A stretch of 5,731 nt of DNA from Paracoccaceae bacterium. Its GTDB lineage: Bacteria; Pseudomonadota; Alphaproteobacteria; Rhodobacterales; Rhodobacteraceae. The number at the start of each line of letters is the position of its first letter. The first letter of the stretch is position 1. The notes beneath the pieces were generated by a model. That model ran no database searches, had not been told where the DNA came from, and saw only the letters and a list, made by a program, of their open reading frames with translations. The stretch is from assembly GCA_007134405.1 (NCBI GenBank), contig SLKW01000331.1:1-5731 (forward strand), read 5' to 3'. Below, in pieces: positions 1-5,731 of the stretch. The position numbers were made by a program, and so were the translations under genes.

Positions 1-3
1 GCC

Positions 4-40
4 GGCGCGGGCCGGCCCCTCGATGGGGTCGGCCCGCGCC
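4..40. terminator. Strong G+C hairpin downstream of glyA, possible terminator
   Basis: Bases 4-19 and 25-40 form a 16-bp stem around a 5-base loop (TCGAT). In plus-strand RNA every position pairs, with one G-U wobble (15/29); in minus-strand RNA that pair becomes an A-C mismatch. It lies 29 bases beyond the glyA stop codon, the usual place for a terminator. No T-run follows on either strand within the window, and on the glyA side the window ends three bases beyond the stem. It could end glyA, or a plus-strand gene arriving from the left. The structure is plain in the sequence; its role is inferred. Confidence 0.45.
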
Positions 41-69
41 CGCCCAGTCCCGGTCGTGCCGCCGCGCGC

Positions 70-1383
70 TCAAAGCCCCGGATAGATCGGGAAACGGCCG
101 CAAAGCTCGCTGACCTTGCCGCGCACCCGCGCCTCGACCTCGGCATTGCCGTCCTCGCCATTCGCGGCGAGCCCGTCCACCACCTCGGTGATCCAGTCTC
201 CGATCTGGCGGAACTCGGCCTCGCCGAAGCCGCGCGTCGTGCCTGCCGGCGTGCCCAGCCGCACGCCCGAGGTGACCATCGGCTTTTCCGGGTCGAACGG
301 AATGCCATTCTTGTTGCAGGTGATATGCGCCCGTCCCAGGGCCTTCTCGGTGGCGTTGCCCTTCACGCCCTTGGGCCGCAGATCGACCAGCATCACATGC
401 GTATCCGTGCCCCCCGTGACGATGTCGAGCCCGCCCTGCATCAGCTGGTCGGCCAGCGCCTGCGCGTTCCGGACCACCTGCGCGGCATAGTCCTTGAAGT
501 CGGGACGCAGCGCCTCGCCGAAAGCCACCGCCTTGGCGGCGATCACATGCATCAGCGGCCCGCCCTGGATACCGGGAAAGATCGCCGAGTTGAACTTCTT
601 CGCCAGCGCCACGTCATCGGTCAGGATCATGCCGCCGCGCGGGCCGCGCAGGGTCTTGTGGGTGGTGGTGGTCGCGACATGCGCGTGCGGGAACGGCGAG
701 GGGTGAACGCCCGCCGCCACCAGCCCCGCGATATGCGCCATGTCGACCAGGAAATACGCGCCGACGCTGTCCGCGATCTCGCGGAACCGGGCGAAGTCGA
801 TGACGCGGGGAATGGCCGAGCCGCCGGCGATGATCAGCTTCGGCTTGTGTTCCTTCGCCATCGCCGCGACCTGGTCGTAGTCGATCCGCTGGTCCTCGCG
901 CCGGACACCGTAATGGACCGCATTGAACCACTTGCCCGACTGATTGGGCGGCGCGCCATGCGTCAGGTGCCCGCCCGAGGCGAGGTCCATCGCCAGGAAG
1001 GTGTCGCCCGGCTTCATGAGCGCCGTGAAGACCCCCTGGTTCGCCTGGCTCCCCGAATTCGGCTGCACATTGGCGAAGCCCACGCCGAACAGCTTGCAGG
1101 CGCGCTCGATCGCCAGGGTCTCGGCCAGGTCCACGTATTGGCAGCCGCCGTAATAGCGCCGGCCCGGATAGCCCTCGGCATATTTGTTGGTCATCACCGA
1201 GCCCTGCGCTTCCAGCACGGCGTGGCTGACGATGTTCTCGGACGCGATCAGCTCGATCTCGTCGCGCTGGCGGCCCAGTTCCTTGCGGATCGCGTCGAAA
1301 AGCTCGGCATCGCGCGCCTCGAGCGGCTCGGTAAAGAAGCCGCTGTCGTCCGCGCCTGCGTGACGCTTGTCCTGAATGTTCAT
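70..1383 (-). CDS. glyA: Serine hydroxymethyltransferase (GlyA), complete, 437 aa
   Basis: A cytoplasmic pyridoxal-phosphate (PLP) enzyme, fold type I, that interconverts serine plus tetrahydrofolate with glycine plus 5,10-methylene-tetrahydrofolate. It is the main source of glycine and one-carbon units. Family signatures run the full length: SEN at about 48-50, [15 protein letters not shown] at 66-80 (Y68, E70 and Y78 correspond to substrate and folate contacts), PNSGSQAN near 108-115, VDMAH at 213-217 (D214 binds the PLP nitrogen, H217 nearby), [14 protein letters not shown] at 238-251 with K243 as the PLP-binding lysine, and VRLGTPA at 374-380 with R375 as the carboxylate-binding arginine. 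The length slightly exceeds the roughly 417 aa of E. coli GlyA because of a longer N-terminus, which is common in alphaproteobacteria. The ATG at 1381-1383 is chosen because a GGGAGAG Shine-Dalgarno sequence lies just upstream and homology begins soon after. The frame stays open for another 108 codons upstream, but that stretch is low-complexity and overlaps nadK. It is divergent from nadK. Confidence 0.97.
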   Translation of the reverse strand: MNIQDKRHAGADDSGFFTEPLEARDAELFDAIRKELGRQRDEIELIASENIVSHAVLEAQGSVMTNKYAEGYPGRRYYGGCQYVDLAETLAIERACKLFGVGFANVQPNSGSQANQGVFTALMKPGDTFLAMDLASGGHLTHGAPPNQSGKWFNAVHYGVRREDQRIDYDQVAAMAKEHKPKLIIAGGSAIPRVIDFARFREIADSVGAYFLVDMAHIAGLVAAGVHPSPFPHAHVATTTTHKTLRGPRGGMILTDDVALAKKFNSAIFPGIQGGPLMHVIAAKAVAFGEALRPDFKDYAAQVVRNAQALADQLMQGGLDIVTGGTDTHVMLVDLRPKGVKGNATEKALGRAHITCNKNGIPFDPEKPMVTSGVRLGTPAGTTRGFGEAEFRQIGDWITEVVDGLAANGEDGNAEVEARVRGKVSELCGRFPIYPGL

Positions 1384-1411
1384 CTTGCTCTCCCGCGCCG
1401 AAGATGGGTGG

Positions 1412-1447
1412 GCGCTTTCTAACGCATGCGGGCGGGGGCCGAAAGCG
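1412..1447 (-). promoter_or_regulatory. Inverted repeat with internal palindrome in the glyA leader
   Basis: The arms CGCTTTC (1413-1419) and GAAAGCG (1441-1447) are exact reverse complements separated by 21 bases. Inside that spacer sits the perfect 8-bp palindrome CGCATGCG (1423-1430). The element lies 30 to 64 bases upstream of the glyA start codon and could be a leader hairpin or an operator. I do not recognise it as a known riboswitch. In a G+C-rich spacer short dyads arise by chance, so functional confidence is low. No convincing -10/-35 pair for glyA was found. Confidence 0.25.
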
Positions 1448-1498
1448 TCGAAAACGCCGCAATTCGGCCCGCAAGCGAACGCGCGCGCCGGCTTGCGC

Positions 1499-1526
1499 TT
1501 GTCATCGCGGCGCGGCCGGGCATGAT
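1499..1526 (+). promoter_or_regulatory. Candidate sigma-70-type promoter for nadK
   Basis: TTGTCA at 1499-1504 matches the -35 consensus at five of six positions. It is followed, after a 16-base spacer, by CATGAT at 1521-1526, which matches the -10 consensus at four of six. Initiation about 7 bases later would give a leader of under 20 bases carrying the GGGGGGA ribosome-binding site (1539-1545) before the GTG. The position is sensible and the -35 is good, but the -10 is weak and there is no experimental support. Confidence 0.3.
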
Positions 1527-1549
1527 GGGCGCAACGAAGGGGGGACGGT

Positions 1550-2332
1550 GTGGGCAGCAAGGCAGCGAGCGGGGCCAAGGCCATCGCTTTCGTCGCAAGC
1601 AATGTCGAGGCCGCGCAGGAGGCCCGCAGCGCGCTGGCCGCGCGCCATGGCGACGTGCCGGTGGAAGCCGCCGAGGTGATCGTGGCCCTGGGCGGCGACG
1701 GGTTCATGCTGCAGACGCTGCACGCGACGCAGGCGCTGGACGTGCCGGTCTACGGGATGAATCGCGGCACCGTCGGCTTCCTGATGAACGCCTATGCCGA
1801 AGAGGATCTGCCCGAACGGCTGGACATGGCGCAGGAAGAGATCCTGAACCCGCTCTTCATGCGCGCCACGACCGTCAGCGGCTCGGTGCACGAGGCGCTC
1901 GCCATCAACGAGGTTTCGCTTCTGCGGCAGGGACCGCAGGCCGCGCGGCTCAGGATCAGCGTCGACGGGCGGGTGCGGATGGAAGAGCTGGTCTGCGACG
2001 GGGCGCTGCTCTCGACGCCTGCGGGATCGACCGCCTACAATTACTCGGCGCATGGCCCGATCCTTCCCATCGGCTCCGATGTGCTGGCGCTGACCGCGAT
2101 GGCGGCTTTCCGGCCCCGGCGCTGGCGCGGGGCGCTGCTGCCGAAGACCGCCAAGGTGCGCTTCGAGGCGCTCAACCCCGCCAAGCGGCCGGTGATGGCC
2201 GATGCCGATGCCCAGTCGGTGCGAAACGTGGCGGTGGTCGACATCCGCTCGGAGCCGGCGATTCGCCATCGGCTTCTCTTCGATCCCGGCCACGGGCTGG
2301 AAGAGCGGCTGATTCGCGAGCAGTTCGTCTGA
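1550..2332 (+). CDS. nadK: NAD kinase (NadK/PpnK), complete, 260 aa
   Basis: Phosphorylates the 2'-hydroxyl of the adenosine ribose of NAD with ATP to give NADP, the cell's only de novo route to NADP(H); the enzyme is cytosolic. The N-terminal strand AIAFVAS (11-17) leads into the diagnostic GGDGFML at 48-54, where D50 corresponds to the catalytic aspartate. NRGTVGFL (71-78), the NE pair N120-E121, and TPAGSTAYN (156-164, the NAD-binding loop) follow, then PI.S...LT.M..FRPRRW at about 173-192. TPAGSTAY instead of TPTGSTAY, and a short N-terminus compared with the 292-aa E. coli enzyme, agree with alphaproteobacterial NadK. The GTG at 1550 is used because no in-frame ATG precedes the homology and GGGGGGA (1539-1545) lies 4 bases before it; the upstream ATGs at 1522 and 1525 are in another frame. 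It is divergent from glyA and convergent with comEC, so it is probably transcribed alone. Confidence 0.95.
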   Translation: MGSKAASGAKAIAFVASNVEAAQEARSALAARHGDVPVEAAEVIVALGGDGFMLQTLHATQALDVPVYGMNRGTVGFLMNAYAEEDLPERLDMAQEEILNPLFMRATTVSGSVHEALAINEVSLLRQGPQAARLRISVDGRVRMEELVCDGALLSTPAGSTAYNYSAHGPILPIGSDVLALTAMAAFRPRRWRGALLPKTAKVRFEALNPAKRPVMADADAQSVRNVAVVDIRSEPAIRHRLLFDPGHGLEERLIREQFV

Positions 2333-2445
2333 ACCGGATGGAACCGAGCCGGTCGGGCAGCGTCAGTCGGCCGGATGGGGAAGGCCTGCGGTGTCCACGC
2401 GTGGTCGCTCTGGCAAGGCATTGACATGATTATGAAAAAACAATC

Positions 2446-2517
2446 AATTAACCGCAATGAAACTTTCGGCGGGGCGGGGGCGGCCGACCGGCCGCAATCC
2501 TTTCGTTGCGGTTAATT
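2446..2517. repeat. Nested inverted repeat, probable bidirectional terminator
   Basis: The outer arms at 2446-2462 and 2501-2517 are 17 bases each and pair completely in plus-strand RNA, with one T-G wobble at 2458/2505. The 38-base loop contains a second dyad, GCGGCC (2480-2485) with GGCCGC (2490-2495), around a four-base loop. On the minus strand the structure is followed within six bases by six T (complement of 2435-2440). On the plus strand it is followed by TTTT at 2524-2527. Lying between two converging genes, it is best explained as a two-way terminator of nadK and comEC. The arms are A+T-rich at the base, and the composition differs from the neighbourhood, so a protein-binding dyad or a remnant of inserted DNA is also possible. 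Confidence 0.55.
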
Positions 2518-2525
2518 CGCGAATT
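2514..2525. repeat. Perfect 12-bp palindrome AATTCGCGAATT
   Basis: The sequence is its own reverse complement over all 12 bases and overlaps the last four bases of the right arm of the larger dyad. A palindrome with no spacer is more suggestive of a protein-binding site than of an RNA hairpin. No regulator can be named from the sequence. Confidence 0.35.
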
Positions 2526-2555
2526 TTATCCATGCAGAACAAGCGCTTGCGCGAG

Positions 2556-2571
2556 GGTCCGCCAGCGGACC
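2556..2571 (-). terminator. Hairpin immediately after the comEC stop codon
   Basis: GGTCCG (2556-2561) and CGGACC (2566-2571) pair exactly around a four-base loop, one base beyond the comEC stop on the minus strand. A separate 10-bp palindrome, CAAGCGCTTG (about 2540-2549), follows. No T-run follows directly, so this would be an imperfect intrinsic terminator; transcript ends may instead form at the larger dyad further on. Confidence 0.35.
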
Positions 2572-2572
2572 G

Positions 2573-4723
2573 TCAGCGCACCCGCGTCCAGGGCCGGTCG
2601 CCGGCGCGGTCATGCGCCGCGACCCATATCAGCCCCGACGGCCCGCGCCAGGCTGCCAGCGCCCCGGTCCGCCGCAGTTCCGCCGGGTCGAGCAGCCGGC
2701 AGGGCCCCGGTGCCGGGCGGGGCAGCGCGACATTGGCGACGACCGTGACGCCTGCCTCGCAGACCTCAGGCAGAACCTCGGGCGCGCGGACGCCGGCCAG
2801 CTGCACCCAGGTCTCGCCCGCGACGACCAGGCGGGGGGCAGGGCCGTCGGTGTCGCCCAGCCGCGCCGCCGCCTGGGCCTGATCGGCGGCGTCGCCATCG
2901 GCCTCCAGCCAGTTCCGGGCGATGAAGCCGTCGCCGCGCGGCCGGCTCAGGGCGCGCCCCTCGGGCGTCATCACGCCGATCAGCCCGCCGGTTTCGGCGA
3001 CGAGAAGAACGGGCCGTTCCGCCAGGGTCCAGCCGCCCATCGAGAGCAGCGCAACCAGCGCCCCGGCGGCGCGTGCCGGGCCGGGCCAGAGGATCAGCCA
3101 CAGCATCCCCAGCGCCGCGCCGGGCAGGACCCAGGGGGGTGGGGCGGCGACCAGACGCACCGCGCCGTCGAGCCCGCCGACCCAATGCGCGACCCCCAGG
3201 ATCCATCGCGTGCCCATCTCCATCATCCACAAGCCCGCGCCTTCCAGCCCCACCGGCCAGAGCGCCGCCGCGATCACCGCGCCGGGCATCACCACCGTGC
3301 CCATCAAGGGCATCGACAACAGGTTCGCCAGCAGCCCGTATTCCGCCATCCGGTGGAAATGCGCCGCCGCCACCGGCGCCGTCGCCAGCCCCGCCACCAG
3401 CGAACAGAGCGCGATGCCGCCGAGGCCCGTCAGCCAGCCCGGCAGCCGCCGCCGGTCGCCGTGCGAGCGCGCGGCCAGACGTTGCGCCCGACGTCGGCGC
3501 AGCGTCTGGAAGACCGCGACCAGGGCGACGGTCGCGGCGAAGGACATCTGGAAGCCGGGTGAGAGCAATGCCTCGGGCCGCCAGAGCAGGATCAGCATCG
3601 CCGCCAGCGCCACCGATCGGAGCGACAGGGCCCGCCGGTCGAGCAGGATCGCGCCCAGCATCACGGCGGCCATCACGAAGGCGCGCTGCGTTGCGACGTT
3701 CCCGCCCGAGAGCATCAGGTAGAACGTCGCCGCCGCCAGCGCCCCCATTGCGGCGATCTTGCGGATCGGCAGCCGCAGCGCCACGAGCGGGATCAGCGCC
3801 AGCCCGCCGCGCAACGCGCCATAGACGACGCCGGTCAGAAGCCCCATGTGCAGGCCCGAGATCGCCAGCACATGCGCGAGGTTGGAGCGGCGCAGCGCCT
3901 CGGTCGTCTCGAGCGCCACGCCGGAGCGGTCGCCGGTCAGGATCGCCGCGACGAAGCCGCCGGGCTCGCCCGCGATGCGGTCGCGGATGCCGGCGCTCAT
4001 CGACATCCGAAGCCGGGTGATCGCCAGCGCCAGCCCCGGCGCGGGCGGCTCCAGCGCCAGGACGGGGCTGCGGGTGTAGCCGACCGCGCCCAGCCGGTCG
4101 AACCAGGCATGGCGGCGGAAGTCGAAGCCGCCGGACTCGACCAGGCCGCCGGGCGGGCCCAGATGCGCGGTCAGGATCACGCGCACGCCGGGCACCGGGT
4201 CGATGTCCAGCGCCGCATCGTCCTCGACGCCGTGGATGGAGACGCGGAGGCGGTCCGGCGTGCGGGCAGGGGCGAGGTCGCGCAGCACGACCTGGTCGAG
4301 CGTCAGCCGAAGCGCGTCCGAGACCGAGCGGTCCACGGCGATGATTCGCCCCTCGACCGGCCCGTAGTAGCGCCAATCGAGCACCGGGGAAGCGACCGAC
4401 TGCGCCCGCCAGCCGGCCACGGCAAGCCCCAGCGCCACCAGCGCCGCGGCCAGCGCCAGCGGACGCCAGGCCTCGGGCCCCCTGACGGCCAGCGCCACCA
4501 GTGCGAAACCAGCCGCGGCGATTGCGCTCCAGAGAAGGGCGTCCGGTTCGACTGGCAGCGCGAAATAGGCGCCGATGCCAAGCGCCAGAAAGACCGGAAC
4601 GAACGGAAAGAGTTGCCCGCGGGCGTTGGCGAGGCCAAGAAGAAGGGATGTCGGAAAAGCAGTGGCGGCCCGCGTGAGCCAGATGCCCGCCGCGGGCCAC
4701 GAGGGAGGTGCCTTGCTCAGCAC
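2573..4723 (-). CDS. comEC: ComEC/Rec2-family DNA-uptake membrane protein, 716 aa
   Basis: Homologue of the inner-membrane channel that carries single-stranded DNA into the cytoplasm in natural transformation. Hydrophobic segments near 40-56, 65-80 and 88-104 precede a soluble region, about 115-225, matching the N-terminal OB-like domain (DUF4131), ending in GGFDFRRHAWFDRLGAVGYT. The Competence domain spans about 255-520 and holds the hallmark HVLAISGLHMGLLTG (284-298), GGNVATQRAF (340-349), LLSPGFQMSF (386-395) and NLLSMPLMGTVVMPG (467-481). The remaining 150 residues (ETGGLIGVMTPEGR, then RNWLEADGD) replace the metallo-beta-lactamase domain of B. subtilis ComEC; no HxHxDH motif is present, as I recall for alphaproteobacterial homologues. 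The GTG start at 4721-4723 is the best available but has only a weak ribosome-binding site (GGCGAGA), so the exact N-terminus is uncertain. It is divergent from gltX and convergent with nadK. Whether the organism is competent cannot be judged here. Confidence 0.9.
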   Translation of the reverse strand: MLSKAPPSWPAAGIWLTRAATAFPTSLLLGLANARGQLFPFVPVFLALGIGAYFALPVEPDALLWSAIAAAGFALVALAVRGPEAWRPLALAAALVALGLAVAGWRAQSVASPVLDWRYYGPVEGRIIAVDRSVSDALRLTLDQVVLRDLAPARTPDRLRVSIHGVEDDAALDIDPVPGVRVILTAHLGPPGGLVESGGFDFRRHAWFDRLGAVGYTRSPVLALEPPAPGLALAITRLRMSMSAGIRDRIAGEPGGFVAAILTGDRSGVALETTEALRRSNLAHVLAISGLHMGLLTGVVYGALRGGLALIPLVALRLPIRKIAAMGALAAATFYLMLSGGNVATQRAFVMAAVMLGAILLDRRALSLRSVALAAMLILLWRPEALLSPGFQMSFAATVALVAVFQTLRRRRAQRLAARSHGDRRRLPGWLTGLGGIALCSLVAGLATAPVAAAHFHRMAEYGLLANLLSMPLMGTVVMPGAVIAAALWPVGLEGAGLWMMEMGTRWILGVAHWVGGLDGAVRLVAAPPPWVLPGAALGMLWLILWPGPARAAGALVALLSMGGWTLAERPVLLVAETGGLIGVMTPEGRALSRPRGDGFIARNWLEADGDAADQAQAAARLGDTDGPAPRLVVAGETWVQLAGVRAPEVLPEVCEAGVTVVANVALPRPAPGPCRLLDPAELRRTGALAAWRGPSGLIWVAAHDRAGDRPWTRVR

Positions 4724-4774
4724 ACTTGTTCTCGCCTGCGTGATTGCCTAGTGCTGACGTTAACTATCCGCGCA

Positions 4775-4810
4775 ATGGTTTCCAGAAGGTTAATGGTAAG
4801 CAGAAGGTAA
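4775..4810 (+). repeat. Tandem 18-bp duplication in the gltX leader with doubled AGAAGG
   Basis: Two directly adjacent 18-base units, 4775-4792 and 4793-4810, agree at 14 positions: ATGGT and CAGAAGGT are identical in both. Each unit carries a Shine-Dalgarno-like AGAAGG (4784-4789 and 4802-4807); the second is 10 bases before the gltX ATG and is the likely ribosome-binding site. Each unit also starts with ATG in one shared frame, so the pair could encode [11 protein letters not shown] ending in TAA at 4808-4810, seven bases before gltX. Whether this mini-ORF is translated is unknown. The remainder of the 94-bp comEC-gltX spacer shows no convincing promoter hexamer pair for either gene. Confidence 0.5.
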
Positions 4811-4817
4811 AGAAAAA

Positions 4818-5731
4818 ATGCCGCAACCCGTCGTCACCCGTTTCGCCCCGTCGCCGACGGGTTTTCTGCATATCGGGGGCGCGCGCACGGCGCTGTTCAA
4901 CTGGCTCTATGCGCGGGGGCGCGGGGGCAAGTTCCTGCTCAGGATCGAGGATACCGATCGCGCGCGCTCGACGCCCGAGGCGACCGCGGCGATCCTGTCC
5001 GGGCTCAGCTGGCTCGGGCTCGACTGGGACGGCGAGGCGGTGAGCCAGGCCGCCCGCGCCGAGCGCCATGCCGAGATCGCGCAAGAGATGCTGGCGCGCG
5101 GTCACGCCTACCGGTGCTTCGCCAGCCAGGCCGAGATCGAGGCCTATCGCGAGGCGGCGCGCGCGGCGGGGCGCTCGACGCTGTTCGCGAGCCCCTGGCG
5201 CGATCGGGTGGAGGGGCCTCCGGACGCGCCGCATGTCATCCGCCTGAAGGCGCCGCGCGACGGCGCGACGGTGATCGAGGATGCGGTGCAGGGGCGGGTC
5301 ACCTATCGCAACGACCAGCTCGATGACATGGTATTGTTACGCGCCGATGGAACACCGACCTACATGCTTGCCGTGGTCGTCGACGATCACGAGATGGGGG
5401 TTACGCATGTCATTCGCGGGGACGACCACCTGAACAACGCCGCCCGCCAGAGCCAGATCTACCGCGCCATGGGCTGGGAGGAGCCCGTCTGGGCGCATAT
5501 CCCGCTGATTCACGGCCCCGATGGAAAGAAGCTGTCCAAGCGCCACGGCGCGCTCGGCGTCGAGGATTACCAGCGCATGGGGTATCCGGCCGCGGCGCTC
5601 CGGAACTACCTGGCGCGGCTGGGCTGGAGCCATGGCGACGACGAGTTCTTCAGCGACGAACAGGCGCGGGAGTGGTTCGACCTCGACGGCATCAACCGGG
5701 CGCCTGCGCGGCTTGACCTGAAGAAGCTCGA
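4818..5731 (+). CDS. gltX: Glutamyl-tRNA synthetase (GltX), 5' part, first 304 codons
   Basis: Class I aminoacyl-tRNA synthetase that activates glutamate with ATP and loads it onto tRNA-Glu in the cytoplasm. In alphaproteobacteria lacking GlnRS it may also charge tRNA-Gln for later amidation by GatCAB. The visible part covers the catalytic half: FAPSPTG (9-15) with the HIGG signature at 18-21, RIEDTD (42-47), the [28 protein letters not shown] stretch at about 178-205 (tRNA acceptor and glutamate pocket), and KLSKRHG at 238-244 as the KMSKS loop. The zinc-binding cysteines of E. coli GluRS are absent; C100 is the only cysteine in this portion. The ATG at 4818 directly precedes the conserved start ([11 protein letters not shown]), with AGAAGG upstream. 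The frame runs open off the right edge, so the C-terminal anticodon-binding region (roughly 140-170 more residues in typical family members) is not seen. It is divergent from comEC. Confidence 0.96.
   Translation, partial: MPQPVVTRFAPSPTGFLHIGGARTALFNWLYARGRGGKFLLRIEDTDRARSTPEATAAILSGLSWLGLDWDGEAVSQAARAERHAEIAQEMLARGHAYRCFASQAEIEAYREAARAAGRSTLFASPWRDRVEGPPDAPHVIRLKAPRDGATVIEDAVQGRVTYRNDQLDDMVLLRADGTPTYMLAVVVDDHEMGVTHVIRGDDHLNNAARQSQIYRAMGWEEPVWAHIPLIHGPDGKKLSKRHGALGVEDYQRMGYPAAALRNYLARLGWSHGDDEFFSDEQAREWFDLDGINRAPARLDLKKL

Larger units (their letters stand above)
2333..2572. other. Spacer between convergent nadK and comEC, A+T-rich core
   Basis: This 240-bp stretch holds no gene I can support. 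The first 70 bases are G+C-rich and include the perfect 10-bp palindrome CCACGCGTGG (2395-2404). From about 2420 to 2460 and again 2501 to 2535 it becomes strikingly A+T-rich compared with everything else in the window, with a run of six A (2435-2440). It carries a consensus TTGACA at 2421-2426, a nested inverted repeat, a 12-bp palindrome and a hairpin adjoining comEC; these are listed separately. A 29-codon reading frame (2426-2515) exists, but it spans the dyad and has no recognisable relative. Confidence 0.8.

Noticed and set aside
325..1422. A 365-codon plus-strand frame antisense to glyA, and a 286-codon minus-strand shadow at 614-1474.
   Set aside because: Both are explained by G+C bias opposite or beside glyA, and neither shows coherent domain or membrane features.
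1384..1707. A 108-codon N-terminal extension of glyA in the same frame, starting at 1707.
   Set aside because: The extension is low-complexity, runs antisense through the start of nadK and resembles no SHMT N-terminus; the ATG at 1383 has a good ribosome-binding site and matches the family start.
1426..2424. A 332-codon plus-strand frame overlapping nadK.
   Set aside because: nadK in the +1 neighbouring frame has all the NAD kinase motifs; this frame is an Arg/Ala/Gly-rich shadow.
2426..2515. A 29-codon small ORF (starts MIMKKQSINR) with a weak AAGG seven bases upstream.
   Set aside because: It runs through the inverted repeat, switches abruptly from A/T-rich to G/C-rich codons and has no conserved feature; a chance frame is likelier, though ribosome profiling could settle it.
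2457..2882. A 141-codon plus-strand frame starting in the dyad, downstream of the TTGACA hexamer.
   Set aside because: It lacks a ribosome-binding site, runs mostly antisense to the end of comEC and has no recognisable motif.
2766..4700. A 644-codon open frame on the minus strand within comEC.
   Set aside because: It is an out-of-frame shadow of comEC, rich in Arg/Gly/Ala as expected for high-G+C codon bias, with no family motifs.
4724..4740. A possible alphaproteobacterial LexA (SOS) box at the GTTC in the comEC upstream region, and another at GAAC near 2537.
   Set aside because: The required second GTTC/GAAC after seven bases is absent at both sites.
4760..4797. A CtrA-type site (TTAA-N7-TTAA) in the comEC-gltX spacer.
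   Set aside because: The two TTAA words are far more than seven bases apart, so the consensus is not met.
1..5731. tRNA, rRNA, CRISPR array, insertion sequence or phage attachment site anywhere in the window.
   Set aside because: No cloverleaf, regularly spaced repeats, transposase motifs or terminal inverted repeats with target duplications were seen; the spacers are too short and the genes are core housekeeping genes.

Overview
The window reads as ordinary chromosomal housekeeping DNA from a very G+C-rich alphaproteobacterium, most likely a member of the Rhodobacteraceae/Paracoccaceae. Third codon positions are overwhelmingly G or C. The NAD kinase has the TPAGSTAY variant and a FRPRRW motif, the ComEC protein lacks the metallo-beta-lactamase active site, and the GluRS lacks zinc ligands, all as I remember them from that group. 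No genus can be assigned from the sequence alone.

Layout from left to right: (1) a strong G+C hairpin at 4-40, then the 3' end of glyA, which occupies 70-1383 on the minus strand and encodes serine hydroxymethyltransferase. (2) A 166-bp divergent spacer (1384-1549) with a dyad in the glyA leader and a plausible nadK promoter. (3) nadK (1550-2332, plus strand, GTG start), an NAD kinase. (4) A 240-bp spacer (2333-2572) between the convergent nadK and comEC genes. It is notably A+T-rich in its middle and carries a nested 17-bp inverted repeat, a 12-bp palindrome, promoter-like hexamers and a short hairpin next to the comEC stop. (5) comEC (2573-4723, minus strand, GTG start), a polytopic ComEC/Rec2-type DNA-uptake channel homologue. 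(6) A 94-bp divergent spacer (4724-4817) containing a tandem 18-bp duplication that repeats the Shine-Dalgarno-like AGAAGG. (7) The first 304 codons of gltX (4818 to the window end), glutamyl-tRNA synthetase, cut off by the window edge.

The genes are arranged as two divergent pairs (glyA/nadK and comEC/gltX) that converge on the 2333-2572 spacer; no multi-gene operon is visible. GlyA supplies glycine and one-carbon units, NadK makes NADP, GltX charges tRNA with glutamate and ComEC belongs to DNA uptake. They are neighbours rather than a pathway. I saw no mobile element, CRISPR array, tRNA or rRNA, defence gene or novel multi-gene system. The points most worth a second look are the nested dyad in the nadK-comEC spacer, the tandem repeat/mini-ORF in the gltX leader, and the apparent absence of lexA beside comEC.
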